39,907 bases of DNA from an uncultured Prochlorococcus sp. (GCA_902572915.1 CACGHR010000002.1:1-39907); one strand, 5' to 3'; numbered from the stretch's first letter, positions 11,724 through 22,802 are shown. Translations and numbers: made by a program. The notes: generated by a model from the letters alone, not told the origin.

Positions 11724-12077
11724 ATGGAAAATATAGATTCCAATATTTCTAGCGAAGAAGAATTAGTAGGTATTGATGAAGTTCAAAAATTCCTTAACAG
11801 ATCGAGAGCTTCTGTTTATAGGTATACAAATACTGATTTAAGAAATCTAAACCCCAGTTTTAATCCAAGAAAATTAAATCCTGAATTTAGAACTGATCAA
11901 AAAGATCCTTTAAAATTTCATCCTAATGAAGTTGCAAGATTTGCCAAGGATATTTTAAGAATTAAGGAAGTAACTGTAGAGGTATTTAATACACCTTCCT
12001 CAGCAACACAAAATACCCTTGTGCAAATTTTAGAAGAATTAAAATCTATTAGGTCCTTACTAGAAAAAAATAATTAA
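11724..12077 (+). CDS. HTH-type DNA-binding protein (cyanobacterial 'resolvase-like')
   Basis: VGIDEVQKFLNRSRASVYRYTNTD resembles an excisionase/MerR-like winged-HTH; C-terminal coiled region. Confidence 0.65.
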   Translation: MENIDSNISSEEELVGIDEVQKFLNRSRASVYRYTNTDLRNLNPSFNPRKLNPEFRTDQKDPLKFHPNEVARFAKDILRIKEVTVEVFNTPSSATQNTLVQILEELKSIRSLLEKNN

Positions 12078-12113
12078 AAAGTCATTATAGAATGTTTTGA
12101 TTTAATGACTTTT
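12077..12113 (+). terminator. Candidate hairpin terminator downstream of the HTH gene
   Basis: Perfect 11-bp inverted repeat AAAAGTCATTA (12077-12087) / TAATGACTTTT (12103-12113) right at the stop codon; AT-rich, short T tract. Confidence 0.5.
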
Positions 12114-12170
12114 AGTAATGTAAAATATTAATGTTCAATTATTTCCTTAACCTTCACCAATTCATAGTTC

Positions 12171-12425
12171 TTGAGTTATACGAAATCAAAGCACTTTATA
12201 AAAAGTAAATCAAGTGAAGAGTCTTCAATTGGTTCTTTTCAAAGTGATTTTGAAAGAGATGACGATGACCCCTTAAGTATAAGGAGTTTATCAATAACAT
12301 CTTTTGGTATTATTCTTGCCTTTTTGACATTTTTATTACCTTCAATCAGCATTTTAATTGGAAGACCTTGGTCTAAAGGAAACGAAGTAATTTTTAATCA
12401 CGATTTTAAAAAAGATGGATCTTAG
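12171..12425 (+). CDS. Small membrane protein, conserved-type hypothetical
   Basis: TTG start; acidic N-terminus, one TM segment ITSFGIILAFLTFLLPSISILIG; overlaps ppa start by 11 nt. Confidence 0.55.
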   Translation: MSYTKSKHFIKSKSSEESSIGSFQSDFERDDDDPLSIRSLSITSFGIILAFLTFLLPSISILIGRPWSKGNEVIFNHDFKKDGS

Positions 12426-12969
12426 TTCGATACCTCCATCTCCAATGAATGGAATAGTAAATATAGTTGTTGAAATACCTGCAGGCAGTAGGAACAAATA
12501 TGAATATTGTTCTGATGCAGGGATAATGGCACTTGATAGAGTCCTACATTCTTCAGTGCGGTACCCTTTTGATTATGGTTTCATCCCTAATACACTCGCA
12601 GATGATGGTGCTCCTCTTGATGCGATGGTGATAATGGACGAGCCTACTTTCGCCGGTTGTCTAATAAAAGCAAGACCTATTGGAGTTTTGGACATGCATG
12701 ATTGTGGTGAATATGACGGAAAACTTTTATGTGTACCTATGGCTAATCCCAGACAGTCCAATATAGTAAGTATTAATCAAATTGCTCCTAATCAGCTTGA
12801 GGATGTTGCTGAATTTTTTAGAACAAGTAAAGGACTTGATGGAAGAACAGTAAAAATTGATGGTTGGAGGGATTTTGATGTAGTTGAAAGTATATTGAAA
12901 AATTGCACACCCCTAAAAAAGAAAAAATTTAAACTGCTTAAGAAATCAACGATTAGTAAAGTAAATTGA
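12415..12969 (+). CDS. ppa: Inorganic pyrophosphatase
   Basis: VVEIPAGSRNKYEY, YPFDYGFIPNTLADDGAPLDAMV, class I PPase signature. Confidence 0.95.
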   Translation: MDLSSIPPSPMNGIVNIVVEIPAGSRNKYEYCSDAGIMALDRVLHSSVRYPFDYGFIPNTLADDGAPLDAMVIMDEPTFAGCLIKARPIGVLDMHDCGEYDGKLLCVPMANPRQSNIVSINQIAPNQLEDVAEFFRTSKGLDGRTVKIDGWRDFDVVESILKNCTPLKKKKFKLLKKSTISKVN

Positions 12970-13319
12970 AAAGAATTATTTTTTATAGTTATTCTAAATG
13001 CTCTACTTGCCGAAAAGCGTTAAAGTGGCTCGATAAAAAAGATTTAGAATATCAATTAATTGATATCGTTGAAGATCCTCCTCTATTAAAATATTTAAAT
13101 TTGGCTTTATTACAGTACTCTTCAGATAAAAAGAAGATTTTTAATACCAGAGGCAAAGCCTTTAAATCGATTAATCTTGATATTTACTCCTTATCATTAG
13201 AAGAAATTATTAAACTTCTTTTAAGTGATGGAAAATTAATTAAAAGACCCTTTTTAGTTCATGGAGAAAAAATAATACTTGGATTTCATGAGTCTGAATA
13301 TTCAAATAACTTTCTTTAA
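12966..13319 (+). CDS. ArsC/Spx-family thioredoxin-fold protein
   Basis: IIFYSYSKCSTCRKALKWLDKK, IFNTRGKAFK, IKRPFLVHGEKIILGF. Confidence 0.88.
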   Translation: MKRIIFYSYSKCSTCRKALKWLDKKDLEYQLIDIVEDPPLLKYLNLALLQYSSDKKKIFNTRGKAFKSINLDIYSLSLEEIIKLLLSDGKLIKRPFLVHGEKIILGFHESEYSNNFL

Positions 13320-13349
13320 ATTTATAATAACTTAATTCCAGGAAACTTT

Positions 13350-13994
13350 ATGAAAACGTTTTATGAGAAATTTTTTTTGAATGATTGGGTTCAATTAGTT
13401 TTTCTTGCTTTTTTCATTTCTTCTTGTAGATCTTTTGTGGCAGAACCCCGTTATATTCCTTCGGGATCAATGCTTCCAGGTTTGCAGATAAATGATAGAT
13501 TAATTATTGAAAAAGTTTCATTAAAAAAAAGAGATCCCAAGAGAGGCGAAATTGTTGTTTTTAATTCTCCATATTCATTTGATAAAGAATATTTAGCTCA
13601 AAGAAATGCCCCACTTCCAACTAAGAGTAATTGTTTTTTTATGAGTTTACCTATAATTTCCTCTATCCCTGGATTGAGGGATCAAGCTTGCGATGCTTAT
13701 ATCAAGAGAGTTGTAGCTCTTTCTGGAGAAATGGTGATGGTTAATAAGAAAGGAGAGGTATTCATAAACAAGAAAAAAATTGATGAACCTTATGTTAGAT
13801 CAAAATGTGACTTTTATCCTTGCGCTGAGATTGAAAATCTAAAAGTCCCTGAAGGATATGTTCTGGTTTTGGGTGATAATAGAGCTAATAGTCAAGATGG
13901 TAGGTCTTGGCCAGGAACCTTTCTACCAAAGAAAGAGATTATAGGGAGGGCTTATTTTAGGTTTTGGCCTTTTGAGAGGGCTGGCTTTTTTTAG
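13350..13994 (+). CDS. lepB: Signal peptidase I
   Basis: AEPRYIPSGSMLPGLQINDRLIIEK, YIKRVVALSGE, LGDNRANSQDGRSWG-like box. Confidence 0.95.
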   Translation: MKTFYEKFFLNDWVQLVFLAFFISSCRSFVAEPRYIPSGSMLPGLQINDRLIIEKVSLKKRDPKRGEIVVFNSPYSFDKEYLAQRNAPLPTKSNCFFMSLPIISSIPGLRDQACDAYIKRVVALSGEMVMVNKKGEVFINKKKIDEPYVRSKCDFYPCAEIENLKVPEGYVLVLGDNRANSQDGRSWPGTFLPKKEIIGRAYFRFWPFERAGFF

Positions 13995-14090
13995 AAAGAA
14001 AGTTGTCCTTCTGTTTCTCGATAAAATATATGAAACTTTAATTGCCTTGTATTAAGTTGCAAAAAAAACTATTTAATTGTAAGAAACTTT

Positions 14091-15419
14091 TTATAGTGCA
14101 CCAGAAGCTGTTGAATCCAATATACCCCCAAGATGAGTGGTAATGTTTAGAGCACTAATCACAGGGGGTTTACTTGGATCACTAAATAGGTCAATTACAG
14201 TGATACCTCCATTACCTTGTTTTATCATCCAAATATTTGAGTAATTAATTCCAAGCATATTGCAAATCAGAGTTTTGTTTACTGCATCGTGAGCGACTAG
14301 AAGAGTTAGATCATTATTTTTTTGAGACAAACAAATTTTATCAAAAGCTTCTACGGATCTTTCTGATACATCTCTTATAGATTCGCCTTCTGGCATTATT
14401 ACTTCCTCAGGTTTTTCGTGCCAATTCTTAAGTAAATTAGGCCACTTTACTTTGATTTCTGCTTCTAGTTTCCCCTCCCATAATCCGTGGCTAATTTCTA
14501 CAAGTGAATTGATTTTTTTTATTTTAATATCGTTTTTATTTTGTAGAATTATCTTTGCAGTCTCGTAGGGCCTATTCATTGAACTTGAGAATGCCTTATT
14601 GAAAGAAATATTTCTTAAATATTCAGAAGTTTTTCTCGCTTGATTTTTACCATTATCGTTTAAAGGAATATCAATTTGGCCTTGGAATCTCCCCTCTTTA
14701 TTCCAGTTTGTTTCCCCATGCCTTATAAGAAATATTCTTGAATCTCCAATTTGACTAGGAATATTTCTATTCAAATGAGAAGTTTGATTTAAACATTCAA
14801 TTTGCGTTTTAAAAGAGTCATTATTCCTTGAAATATTGAGAATTGAGAAAGAAGCATTTTCTAATCTTATTTTTCGAAATCCTTGCTTAGGCCTCCCTAA
14901 TAACAAAAGTATTAAACATCTAAGAATTGCATTATGTCCAACTACTAAAATATTTACATCATTTTTATCTAGATAAATTTTGAAAATATCTTCTATAAAA
15001 TTTTTTGCTTGGTCAAATAATTCTTGAATTGGTTTATAGTTTTTTTTGTCAGTTCTTTTTAAAATTAAATTTTCTGGATCATTTTTCCATACAGTGTAAA
15101 TTTCTGGGAATTTGCTTTTTATTTCATCAATTTTTAAGCCAGACCATTCACTAAGGTCTACCTCCAACAAATTCTTATCAAATATAATATTTTGTTTTTC
15201 ATTGAAGCTATTGTTTATAGTTTTTGCAGTCTCTGCTGCCCTTATAAGAGGGGATGAATATATATCATCGAAGTCTATTTTTGATAATGCTTTTCCTGCT
15301 TTGAGGGCTTGTTCGTATCCTTTATCGGTTAAAAATGATTCGTCTGTTCTACCTTGAATTAATCCCTTTGCATTGAAACTGCTTAATCCATGTCTAACCA
15401 AAACTAATCTTATAGTCAT
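14091..15419 (-). CDS. Tandem histidine-phosphatase (phosphoglycerate mutase-like, two domains)
   Basis: Two RHG motifs: VLVRHGLSSFNAKG and FLIRHGETNWNKEGRFQGQ; two C-terminal His motifs VVGHNA and VAHDAV. Confidence 0.9.
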   Translation of the reverse strand: MTIRLVLVRHGLSSFNAKGLIQGRTDESFLTDKGYEQALKAGKALSKIDFDDIYSSPLIRAAETAKTINNSFNEKQNIIFDKNLLEVDLSEWSGLKIDEIKSKFPEIYTVWKNDPENLILKRTDKKNYKPIQELFDQAKNFIEDIFKIYLDKNDVNILVVGHNAILRCLILLLLGRPKQGFRKIRLENASFSILNISRNNDSFKTQIECLNQTSHLNRNIPSQIGDSRIFLIRHGETNWNKEGRFQGQIDIPLNDNGKNQARKTSEYLRNISFNKAFSSSMNRPYETAKIILQNKNDIKIKKINSLVEISHGLWEGKLEAEIKVKWPNLLKNWHEKPEEVIMPEGESIRDVSERSVEAFDKICLSQKNNDLTLLVAHDAVNKTLICNMLGINYSNIWMIKQGNGGITVIDLFSDPSKPPVISALNITTHLGGILDSTASGAL

Positions 15420-15535
15420 TATATAAATTTAGGAATTATGATACTTTCATCATCTCATGGCGTGATAAAAATAGGTATACAAATAATAGAAATTTCAATG
15501 ATAACTAAGTATAGTTTTCAACTATATAATAAGTT

Positions 15536-16897
15536 ATGATCTTTAAAAATATTTCTAAGACTAAACTTTCTTTAGCCTTAATTTCCTTAGTCATTACTTT
15601 TTTCATATGGCAGCAAGGCTTAAGAGATAGTTTGAATCGACCATCTGTTTCCTTTGATATAAGTCAAAAAGAACAAGAGATTGCTGAATTAGCGGTTCAA
15701 TCTATACCAAAAAATTTAAAAAAATTTTTAATAACAAATGATCCTATTAATCAAATAAATAATGCACTTTCCGAAGTCCCATTTGATGAATTAACAGAAA
15801 GAAATAAAATAATTCGGATAATTTCTTCAAAATCAAATAAATTAATAATCTATAAAAATAGATCCAAGGATTTTGAAAACGAAAGTTATAACTTACTAAT
15901 AGACGAAATAGAAAAAAAAACAAATAATAATTCTTATAAACCAAATTTTGATAAATTTGATTTATTTGAAGGTGATAGATTTTTATATCACCTTATAAGC
16001 AAGAAATTTGATTTTGACGATAGTGCATTAATAACTAAATCATTTTCAAGCAAAATGTTTTTAAAAATTTTAGCCATCAGAGTAATACCACTTTTAACAA
16101 TATTTCTTGGTTCAATTCTGGCTCTAAAATCATTGTGGAAAGTTATATCCTTGAAAAAGTTTGGGTGGAAAGAAATTAAATCCTTGGACTTAGAATTAAT
16201 AGATATGGTTTTATTAATTGCAGGAGGATTTGTTGTATTAGGAGAATTGGTCTCACCTTTGTTTTCAATAAGCTTAGTTGAACTTTTTTCTAAAGATATC
16301 TCGAATGAGTTGTCTCAATCTTTAAAAATATTTTTTGGATATCTTTTTATGGCTATTCCTCCATTATGGATAATTTATTATCAAATTAAATCTTTGAATG
16401 GTGAATTTGATTTTAAAAAAGATTATTTTCAGTTCAGTTTCTTGCCATTAAAAGATGCAATAATTCAGGGAATTAAAGGTTGGTTAACAATAGTTCCGTT
16501 TGTCTTATTGATTTCTTTAATAATGAATAGTCTGATCGAAAATCAGAATGGTAGTAACCCTTTGCTGGAAATTGTTCTTAATAATAATAATTATTTATCA
16601 TTTATTCTTTTATTAGTAACAACAACTCTCCTCGCACCTTTATTTGAGGAGATTATATTTCGTGGCATTTTACTGCCAACTCTATCAAGAGAATTTGGTG
16701 TGATTTTGGGTATCATAGTTTCAGCTTTTATTTTTGCTTTGGCTCATTTAAGTTTAGGAGAAATGCCTCCATTATTTGTTCTGGGTATAGGATTAGGAGT
16801 TACAAGAATTGTTTCTGGGAGTTTGCTTTCTTCAGTGATTATGCATTCCTTATGGAATGGGTTGACCTTCTTAAATTTGTTCTTATTGAGAACATAA
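15536..16897 (+). CDS. CPBP family intramembrane metalloprotease (CAAX protease-like)
   Basis: LAPLFEEIIFRGILLPTL, FALAHLSLGEMPPLFVLGIGLGVTR, SVIMHSLWN; multiple TM. Confidence 0.9.
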   Translation: MIFKNISKTKLSLALISLVITFFIWQQGLRDSLNRPSVSFDISQKEQEIAELAVQSIPKNLKKFLITNDPINQINNALSEVPFDELTERNKIIRIISSKSNKLIIYKNRSKDFENESYNLLIDEIEKKTNNNSYKPNFDKFDLFEGDRFLYHLISKKFDFDDSALITKSFSSKMFLKILAIRVIPLLTIFLGSILALKSLWKVISLKKFGWKEIKSLDLELIDMVLLIAGGFVVLGELVSPLFSISLVELFSKDISNELSQSLKIFFGYLFMAIPPLWIIYYQIKSLNGEFDFKKDYFQFSFLPLKDAIIQGIKGWLTIVPFVLLISLIMNSLIENQNGSNPLLEIVLNNNNYLSFILLLVTTTLLAPLFEEIIFRGILLPTLSREFGVILGIIVSAFIFALAHLSLGEMPPLFVLGIGLGVTRIVSGSLLSSVIMHSLWNGLTFLNLFLLRT

Positions 16898-17064
16898 AGA
16901 ATTTAGCTTTATTACTTGCGAATCAAACAAAAAGATGTTTATTTAATTTATAACACTTCTTTTATTCAAGAGAATAATAGATGAGATCTTGTTTTAAAAA
17001 ATCTTATTTAAAAAAATTTATACGACAGTGACTAAAAAAAAAAATATCTAAATCAAATATTCAA

Positions 17065-17400
17065 TTGATCCATCAAATATTTGATACCCTTAATATTTCT
17101 CTTTTAGTTTTAATTTTTACATTATTTTTCTTATCTTTGGATAGTCAAAGGAAATGGTCAAACACATATAAAACTTTATCTAAAACAAAAGCAATGAATA
17201 ATAATCTCATTGACTATATTTCTAAAACAGAAGAGTTTTATATCAGCGAACTTGAGTCTTTTAAAACTTATAAAAAAACCAAACCCAAAGATTTAATTTA
17301 TCTCAAAAAAATTGAGAAAAAAAAGAAAAGTTTTTTTAAGAAAAAATTGAGAAGCTTTATTGAAGGTTTTAGTGAAAGCCAATATCAAAGAGGATATTAA
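17065..17400 (+). CDS. Single-pass membrane protein with basic/coiled tail; candidate FtsL-like
   Basis: TTG start; N-terminal TM ISLLVLIFTLFFLSLD, following 75 aa charged helical; TAATG overlap with ftsI. Confidence 0.6.
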   Translation: MIHQIFDTLNISLLVLIFTLFFLSLDSQRKWSNTYKTLSKTKAMNNNLIDYISKTEEFYISELESFKTYKKTKPKDLIYLKKIEKKKKSFFKKKLRSFIEGFSESQYQRGY

Positions 17401-19151
17401 TGAAAAAATATAAAAAAATTGTTGATCTTGTGCCACTTGATCAAAGGAGATTTAAAGTACTTTACATTTTTAGCTTGGTAATAATACTTTGTTTGTTTGG
17501 CAGGTTAGTTAAATTGCAAGTCTTTAATGCCTCTGAATTACAAAAGAAAGCGAGACTTATACAATCCTCTAAAACAAGCTCCTTAAAAAAAAGGAGATCA
17601 ATTGTTGATAGAAATAATAGACTAATTGCTTACGATAAACCACTCTATAAATTATGGGCTCATCCGAAATATTTTAATTTTCCTGGAGATTCACTTAAAG
17701 AAGTTCGAAGTATTGAAGAAGTGACAAAAAAATTGTCACCTATTTTGGATATAAAAGATCAAATACTATTAGAAAAATTTAATAGCAACATGAGCGGCAT
17801 AATGCTTTTGGATAAAATTTCTGAAGAAAAAGCAGAAAATATTAGAAATCTTCAAATAAGCGGACTTGATTTGTTTAAGTACTCGCAAAGATATTATCCA
17901 CAAGGGGAGCTTTATTCTAATCTTATTGGTTTTGTTAATGATGATAATAAAGGTTCTGCAGGATTAGAGCTTCATTTAGATAATCAAATTAAAGTTTTTA
18001 ATAAAAGTAATTTCATAAAAAGAGGAGGAGATGGAACCCCTTTACCTGACAATTCATCCCCAGGTGATTTTATTTCTGATTATAAGAGTTTAGGCTTAAC
18101 TATAGATTCAAAATTACAGAAAGCGTCATTCAATGCATTATCAAAGCAAGTAAGCAATTGGAAAGCAAAGAAGGGATTTGCAATAGTTATGGATGTTAAT
18201 AATGGTGCGATTCTTTCATTGGTTTCAGTGCCTTCATATGATCCAAATAAATTTTGGCAGTATGATTCGGCACTCTTCAAGGGTTGGTATTCTCAAGACT
18301 TATTTGAGCCAGGTTCAACTTTTAAACCAATTAATCTTGCTTTGGCGTTAGAGGAAAACGTGATCGAAAAAGATGGTTTAGTTGAAGATATAGGAAAAAT
18401 TAATGTTGGAGGATGGACACTTTCTAATTGGGATAAAAAAGGTAATGGATACATTGATTATCCAAAAGTTTTGCAGGTTTCAAGTAATGTTGGGATGGTA
18501 AAAATAATGCAAAATTTAGATCCTGTAATTTATTGGGATTGGCTGAAAGATTTAGGTATAAATGAAAATCTAGAAACTGACTTATATGAATCAACACCAG
18601 GGCAATTAAAGAGAAAAGATTTATTTGTAAATCAATCAATTGAACCTGCTGTGGCTTCTTTTGGTAAAGGGTTTTCAATCTCGCCACTTAAATTGGTTCA
18701 GCTTCATGCGGCTCTAGCAAATGGAGGTTTTGAAGTGACCCCCCATGTAACCGCGGATTTCAAAGAAAGAGTGAATAAAAATACAAAAAAACAATTTTTT
18801 TCACATGAGGTTTCTAAAACTGTTCTTGAATGGATGGAGAGCGTAGTTGAGAAAGGTAGTGGGTCTGGAGTGAAAATTGAGGGTTATAGAATAGCTGGGA
18901 AAACAGGGACTTCTCAAAAAGCTTCCAAAGGTTCGTATTCAAGTAAAAAAGTTTGTAGTTTTGTTGCGACTTTACCAGTGAATGATCCGAAATATGTTGT
19001 CCTTGTGGTTGTTGATGAGCCATCTAAATCATATGCATATGGTTCAACAGTTGCAGTACCAGTGGCAAAAGAAATTATCGAGAGTTTAATAGTAATTGAA
19101 AAAATACCACCTTTAATGAAAGATAATGGAATGATTGTTAAAAAACCCTAA
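17400..19151 (+). CDS. ftsI: Penicillin-binding protein FtsI (PBP3-like transpeptidase)
   Basis: EPGSTFKPI (SxxK), SSNVGM (SxN), AGKTGTSQKA (KTG). Confidence 0.94.
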   Translation: MKKYKKIVDLVPLDQRRFKVLYIFSLVIILCLFGRLVKLQVFNASELQKKARLIQSSKTSSLKKRRSIVDRNNRLIAYDKPLYKLWAHPKYFNFPGDSLKEVRSIEEVTKKLSPILDIKDQILLEKFNSNMSGIMLLDKISEEKAENIRNLQISGLDLFKYSQRYYPQGELYSNLIGFVNDDNKGSAGLELHLDNQIKVFNKSNFIKRGGDGTPLPDNSSPGDFISDYKSLGLTIDSKLQKASFNALSKQVSNWKAKKGFAIVMDVNNGAILSLVSVPSYDPNKFWQYDSALFKGWYSQDLFEPGSTFKPINLALALEENVIEKDGLVEDIGKINVGGWTLSNWDKKGNGYIDYPKVLQVSSNVGMVKIMQNLDPVIYWDWLKDLGINENLETDLYESTPGQLKRKDLFVNQSIEPAVASFGKGFSISPLKLVQLHAALANGGFEVTPHVTADFKERVNKNTKKQFFSHEVSKTVLEWMESVVEKGSGSGVKIEGYRIAGKTGTSQKASKGSYSSKKVCSFVATLPVNDPKYVVLVVVDEPSKSYAYGSTVAVPVAKEIIESLIVIEKIPPLMKDNGMIVKKP

Positions 19152-19241
19152 AATTTTTCAACTTTTCAAATAATTAGTTCATTATTTGATGATTTCGATG
19201 GGAATTAAAGCTAGTTTATATGTATATATGATTACCTAGAT

Positions 19242-20243
19242 ATGAAATCAATTTTGGAACAATTGTCCTCAATGACTGTTGTTGTTGCTGATACTGGAGA
19301 TTTAGATTCAATAAAAAAATTCCAACCAAGGGACGCTACTACTAATCCATCACTAATACTAGCTGCTGCTAAGAATCCTGATTATGTTAAGTTGATTGAT
19401 AAAGCTTTAGAAAGTTCAGAAAATACATTACCCGAAGGATTTTCTGAGGTAGAACTAATTAAAGAAACTGTTGACCAGGTTTCAGTATTTTTCGGAAAAG
19501 AAATATTAAAAATTATTTCAGGACGCGTATCTACAGAAGTTGACGCACGACTGAGCTTTGACACTGAAGCTACGGTAAAAAAAGCAAGAAAATTAATTAA
19601 TCTCTACAAAAATTTTGGGATTGAAAAGGAAAGAATTTTAATTAAGATTGCCTCAACTTGGGAGGGAATTAAAGCTGCTGAAATTTTGGAAAAAGAGGGT
19701 ATTCAATGCAACTTAACTTTACTTTTTAACTTCTGCCAAGCGGTAACTTGTGCAAATGCAAAGATAACCTTAATCTCTCCTTTCGTTGGTCGTATATTGG
19801 ATTGGCATAAAGCAAAAACTGGTAACGCTAGTTTTATAGGTGCTGAAGACCCTGGTGTTGTTTCAGTTACACAAATTTATAAGTACTTTAAAGAAAAAGG
19901 ATTTAAGACAGAAGTAATGGGGGCGAGTTTTAGAAATCTTGATGAAATAAAAGAATTAGCAGGTTGCGATCTTCTAACAATCGCACCAAAATTTCTAGAG
20001 GAACTGAAAAAAGAAAAAGGAGTTTTAATTAGAAAATTAGATTCAAGTACCAAAGTAAATAACTCTATTGATTATAAATTTGAAGAAAAAGATTTTAGAT
20101 TGTGTATGTTAGATGACCAAATGGCAAGTGAGAAGCTTAGTGAAGGTATCACAGGATTCAGTAAGGCTATAGAAGAATTAGAAGAGCTCTTATTAAAGAG
20201 GTTTTCAGAAATTAAAAATCATAAATTAATTTCTGCTAACTAA
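19242..20243 (+). CDS. tal: Transaldolase
   Basis: [71 protein letters not shown]. Confidence 0.97.
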   Translation: MKSILEQLSSMTVVVADTGDLDSIKKFQPRDATTNPSLILAAAKNPDYVKLIDKALESSENTLPEGFSEVELIKETVDQVSVFFGKEILKIISGRVSTEVDARLSFDTEATVKKARKLINLYKNFGIEKERILIKIASTWEGIKAAEILEKEGIQCNLTLLFNFCQAVTCANAKITLISPFVGRILDWHKAKTGNASFIGAEDPGVVSVTQIYKYFKEKGFKTEVMGASFRNLDEIKELAGCDLLTIAPKFLEELKKEKGVLIRKLDSSTKVNNSIDYKFEEKDFRLCMLDDQMASEKLSEGITGFSKAIEELEELLLKRFSEIKNHKLISAN

Positions 20244-20268
20244 ATTTAAGTTTTAATTTAAAACGAAA

Positions 20269-21402
20269 TCAAATACCACTCTTTGTTAAAAGTCTTCTGA
20301 TTACTCTTTTTGCGATGTCTTCATAACTCATTTGGCCTGATAATATTTGAGCAATACGTTTAGGGGCTGTTTTTCTTTTAACACCTAATTGATAACCTGT
20401 TCTTGGGAATCTATAAAAGACCTGCGCAATTCTCCTCCCCCAAGCCATTGATTTCCCCCAATTATTGTTAATTTTTTTTGTATAAAAATTTAAATTATCA
20501 ACTTTCCCTGATAAGTATTGATCTATGCATTCTGCTGCATAAAAACTGCTAATTAAAGAGGGTCTAATTCCTTCAGCTAAAAATGGATCGCATAGAGAGG
20601 CGGCATCTCCTACGGCTAAAACTTTATCTGCATTAATTGGGTGTATACCGTTCCATATTCTCAGTTTTTTACTAATTGTTTTGTAAGGAAAATCATCAAA
20701 TCCGAAGCTTCTAATAACTTCATTATTTATAGCCTGATTTTCTAGAGGACCATTATTTATAAAAGTACCTAAACCAATATTTAAGCTTTCTTTTAAGGGG
20801 AATGCCCATGCAAATCCATATTTTATAAATCCAAACTCAAATCTAACTGCATCTCTGGGAATTTCACCTAAACCTTTCAATCTTAATGAGATTGTGTTTG
20901 CAAATTTTGGTTTTCTTGGCCCCAATTTGAAATATCCGGCCCATTTTGACTCGGACCCGTCTGCAACTACAAGAAATTCAGATATGTATTTTGTTTTGTT
21001 ACTGCAAGTAATTTCCCATTTATCATTTCTTTGTATGATTGTTTCTACTAACACGGGTTTTATTATCTGAACTCCATTTCTTAAGGATTCATCTAGTAAT
21101 AATTGATCAAATTTCTCTCTTTTAATAATCCAAAAAGGGCATTCACCAGATAGATCAGCATTCACATTATCTGCAGCCTTCCATCTGAATTCTACATTTT
21201 TAATTTTTGATTCTATGGAATCTTCTATATCTAAAGGAAGGAATCTTTGCATTGAAGATGCCATTCCACCAGCACATGGTTTGTAATTAGAGAATTTTTC
21301 TTTTTCAATAATTAAAACTGAATATCCTTTTTTAGATAGGTTAAGAGCGGTGGAGGATCCTGATAAACCTCCGCCAATTATTACAACGTCAAATCCTGTC
21401 AA
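20269..21402 (-). CDS. FAD-dependent oxidoreductase, geranylgeranyl reductase (ChlP)-like family
   Basis: [59 protein letters not shown]. Confidence 0.88.
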   Translation of the reverse strand: MTGFDVVIIGGGLSGSSTALNLSKKGYSVLIIEKEKFSNYKPCAGGMASSMQRFLPLDIEDSIESKIKNVEFRWKAADNVNADLSGECPFWIIKREKFDQLLLDESLRNGVQIIKPVLVETIIQRNDKWEITCSNKTKYISEFLVVADGSESKWAGYFKLGPRKPKFANTISLRLKGLGEIPRDAVRFEFGFIKYGFAWAFPLKESLNIGLGTFINNGPLENQAINNEVIRSFGFDDFPYKTISKKLRIWNGIHPINADKVLAVGDAASLCDPFLAEGIRPSLISSFYAAECIDQYLSGKVDNLNFYTKKINNNWGKSMAWGRRIAQVFYRFPRTGYQLGVKRKTAPKRIAQILSGQMSYEDIAKRVIRRLLTKSGI

Positions 21403-21947
21403 ACCTTTAGAATTTCCTTCTCCTTTTCAGACAATTTAGTTTCTATTAAAGCAATATATTTATCAGTAATTTTCTGAATTTCTGATTGATTATCTCTCGA
21501 TTCGTCAATAGAAATAAGACCATCTTTTTCGTCTTTTTTTTCTTTATCAACTGCATCTCTTCTAATATTTCTCAGAGCTACTTTTCCCTCCTCCGCATAT
21601 TTAGAGGCTAATTTACAAAATTCTTTTCTTCTTTCCTCTGTCAAAGGAGGAACGTTTATTCTTATTAATTTCCCATCATTATTTGGAGTAATACCTAAAT
21701 CGCTCATAGAAATAGATTTCTCTATCGCTTGTAAACATGAAATATCAAAAGGTTGTATTGAAATTGTTTGTGAATCAACAGTACTTATTGTGGCAAGTGA
21801 TTTGATTGGCGTTTCTGCACCGTAGTAATCAACACTTATTCTGTCTAACAATGAAGCATTAGCTCTTCCTGTCCTAATTGTATTGAAGTTTCTTTGCGTT
21901 GCTTCAATACTTTTATTCATATTTTCTTGAATTTCTTGTTCTTTCAT
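21399..21947 (-). CDS. frr: Ribosome recycling factor
   Basis: [51 protein letters not shown]. Confidence 0.97.
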   Translation of the reverse strand: MKEQEIQENMNKSIEATQRNFNTIRTGRANASLLDRISVDYYGAETPIKSLATISTVDSQTISIQPFDISCLQAIEKSISMSDLGITPNNDGKLIRINVPPLTEERRKEFCKLASKYAEEGKVALRNIRRDAVDKEKKDEKDGLISIDESRDNQSEIQKITDKYIALIETKLSEKEKEILKV

Positions 21948-21970
21948 AATAAAAAAATTTTTAATAAGCT

Positions 21971-22675
21971 TTAACTAATTAATGAACCTATAGGCTCCCC
22001 AGCAACAGCCTTAGAGATGTTCCCTTTTTTGAATATATCAAATACCATAATAGGGATATTGTTATCTTTGCATAGTGCAATTGCAGTACTATCCATTACT
22101 GCGATTTCATCACTAAGAACTTGTTGATAACTAAGAGACGAGTATTTTTTTGCTTCTTTAAATTTATTAGGATCACAATCATATACTCCATCAACTTTGG
22201 TAGCCTTCATAACAACTTCAGCATTTATCTCTGCAGCTCTCAGAGCTGCTGTGGTGTCAGTTGTAAAAAACGGATTTCCGCATCCACCTCCGAAGACTAC
22301 AACTCTACCTTTTTCAAGGTGTCTCATGGCTCTTCTTCTAATATATGGTTCTGCAATTTCTTGCATTTCTATTGCAGTTTGAACTCTGGTTGCTACTCCT
22401 ACTCTTTCTAAACCATCTTGAAGAGAAATCGCATTCATTACTGTTGCGAGCATCCCAACATAATCAGCAGTCGCTCTATCCATGCCATCTGCAGACCCTT
22501 TAAGCCCCCTAAAAATATTCCCACCTCCAACAACTATTGCAAGTTGTACATTATTTTCGACAACTTTTGAAACATCCTCTGCAATTGACTGAACTATAGC
22601 AGGATCAATACCATAAGGTTTTTCACCCATTAGTGCTTCACCACTAAGTTTTAAGAGAACTCTTTTGTAAGTCAT
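21971..22675 (-). CDS. pyrH: UMP kinase
   Basis: [50 protein letters not shown]. Confidence 0.97.
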   Translation of the reverse strand: MTYKRVLLKLSGEALMGEKPYGIDPAIVQSIAEDVSKVVENNVQLAIVVGGGNIFRGLKGSADGMDRATADYVGMLATVMNAISLQDGLERVGVATRVQTAIEMQEIAEPYIRRRAMRHLEKGRVVVFGGGCGNPFFTTDTTAALRAAEINAEVVMKATKVDGVYDCDPNKFKEAKKYSSLSYQQVLSDEIAVMDSTAIALCKDNNIPIMVFDIFKKGNISKAVAGEPIGSLIS

Positions 22676-22802
22676 TCAATAATTGTACTTTTAAGACCTT
22701 AGCAAGTAAAAGCACCAAATTTATTTTTTGTTCAGATATTGCTTGCGTCTTTAAACATTTCTAAACCTGTCTAAAGAGAATTTAAGTAATAATTTGCAAT
22801 AA

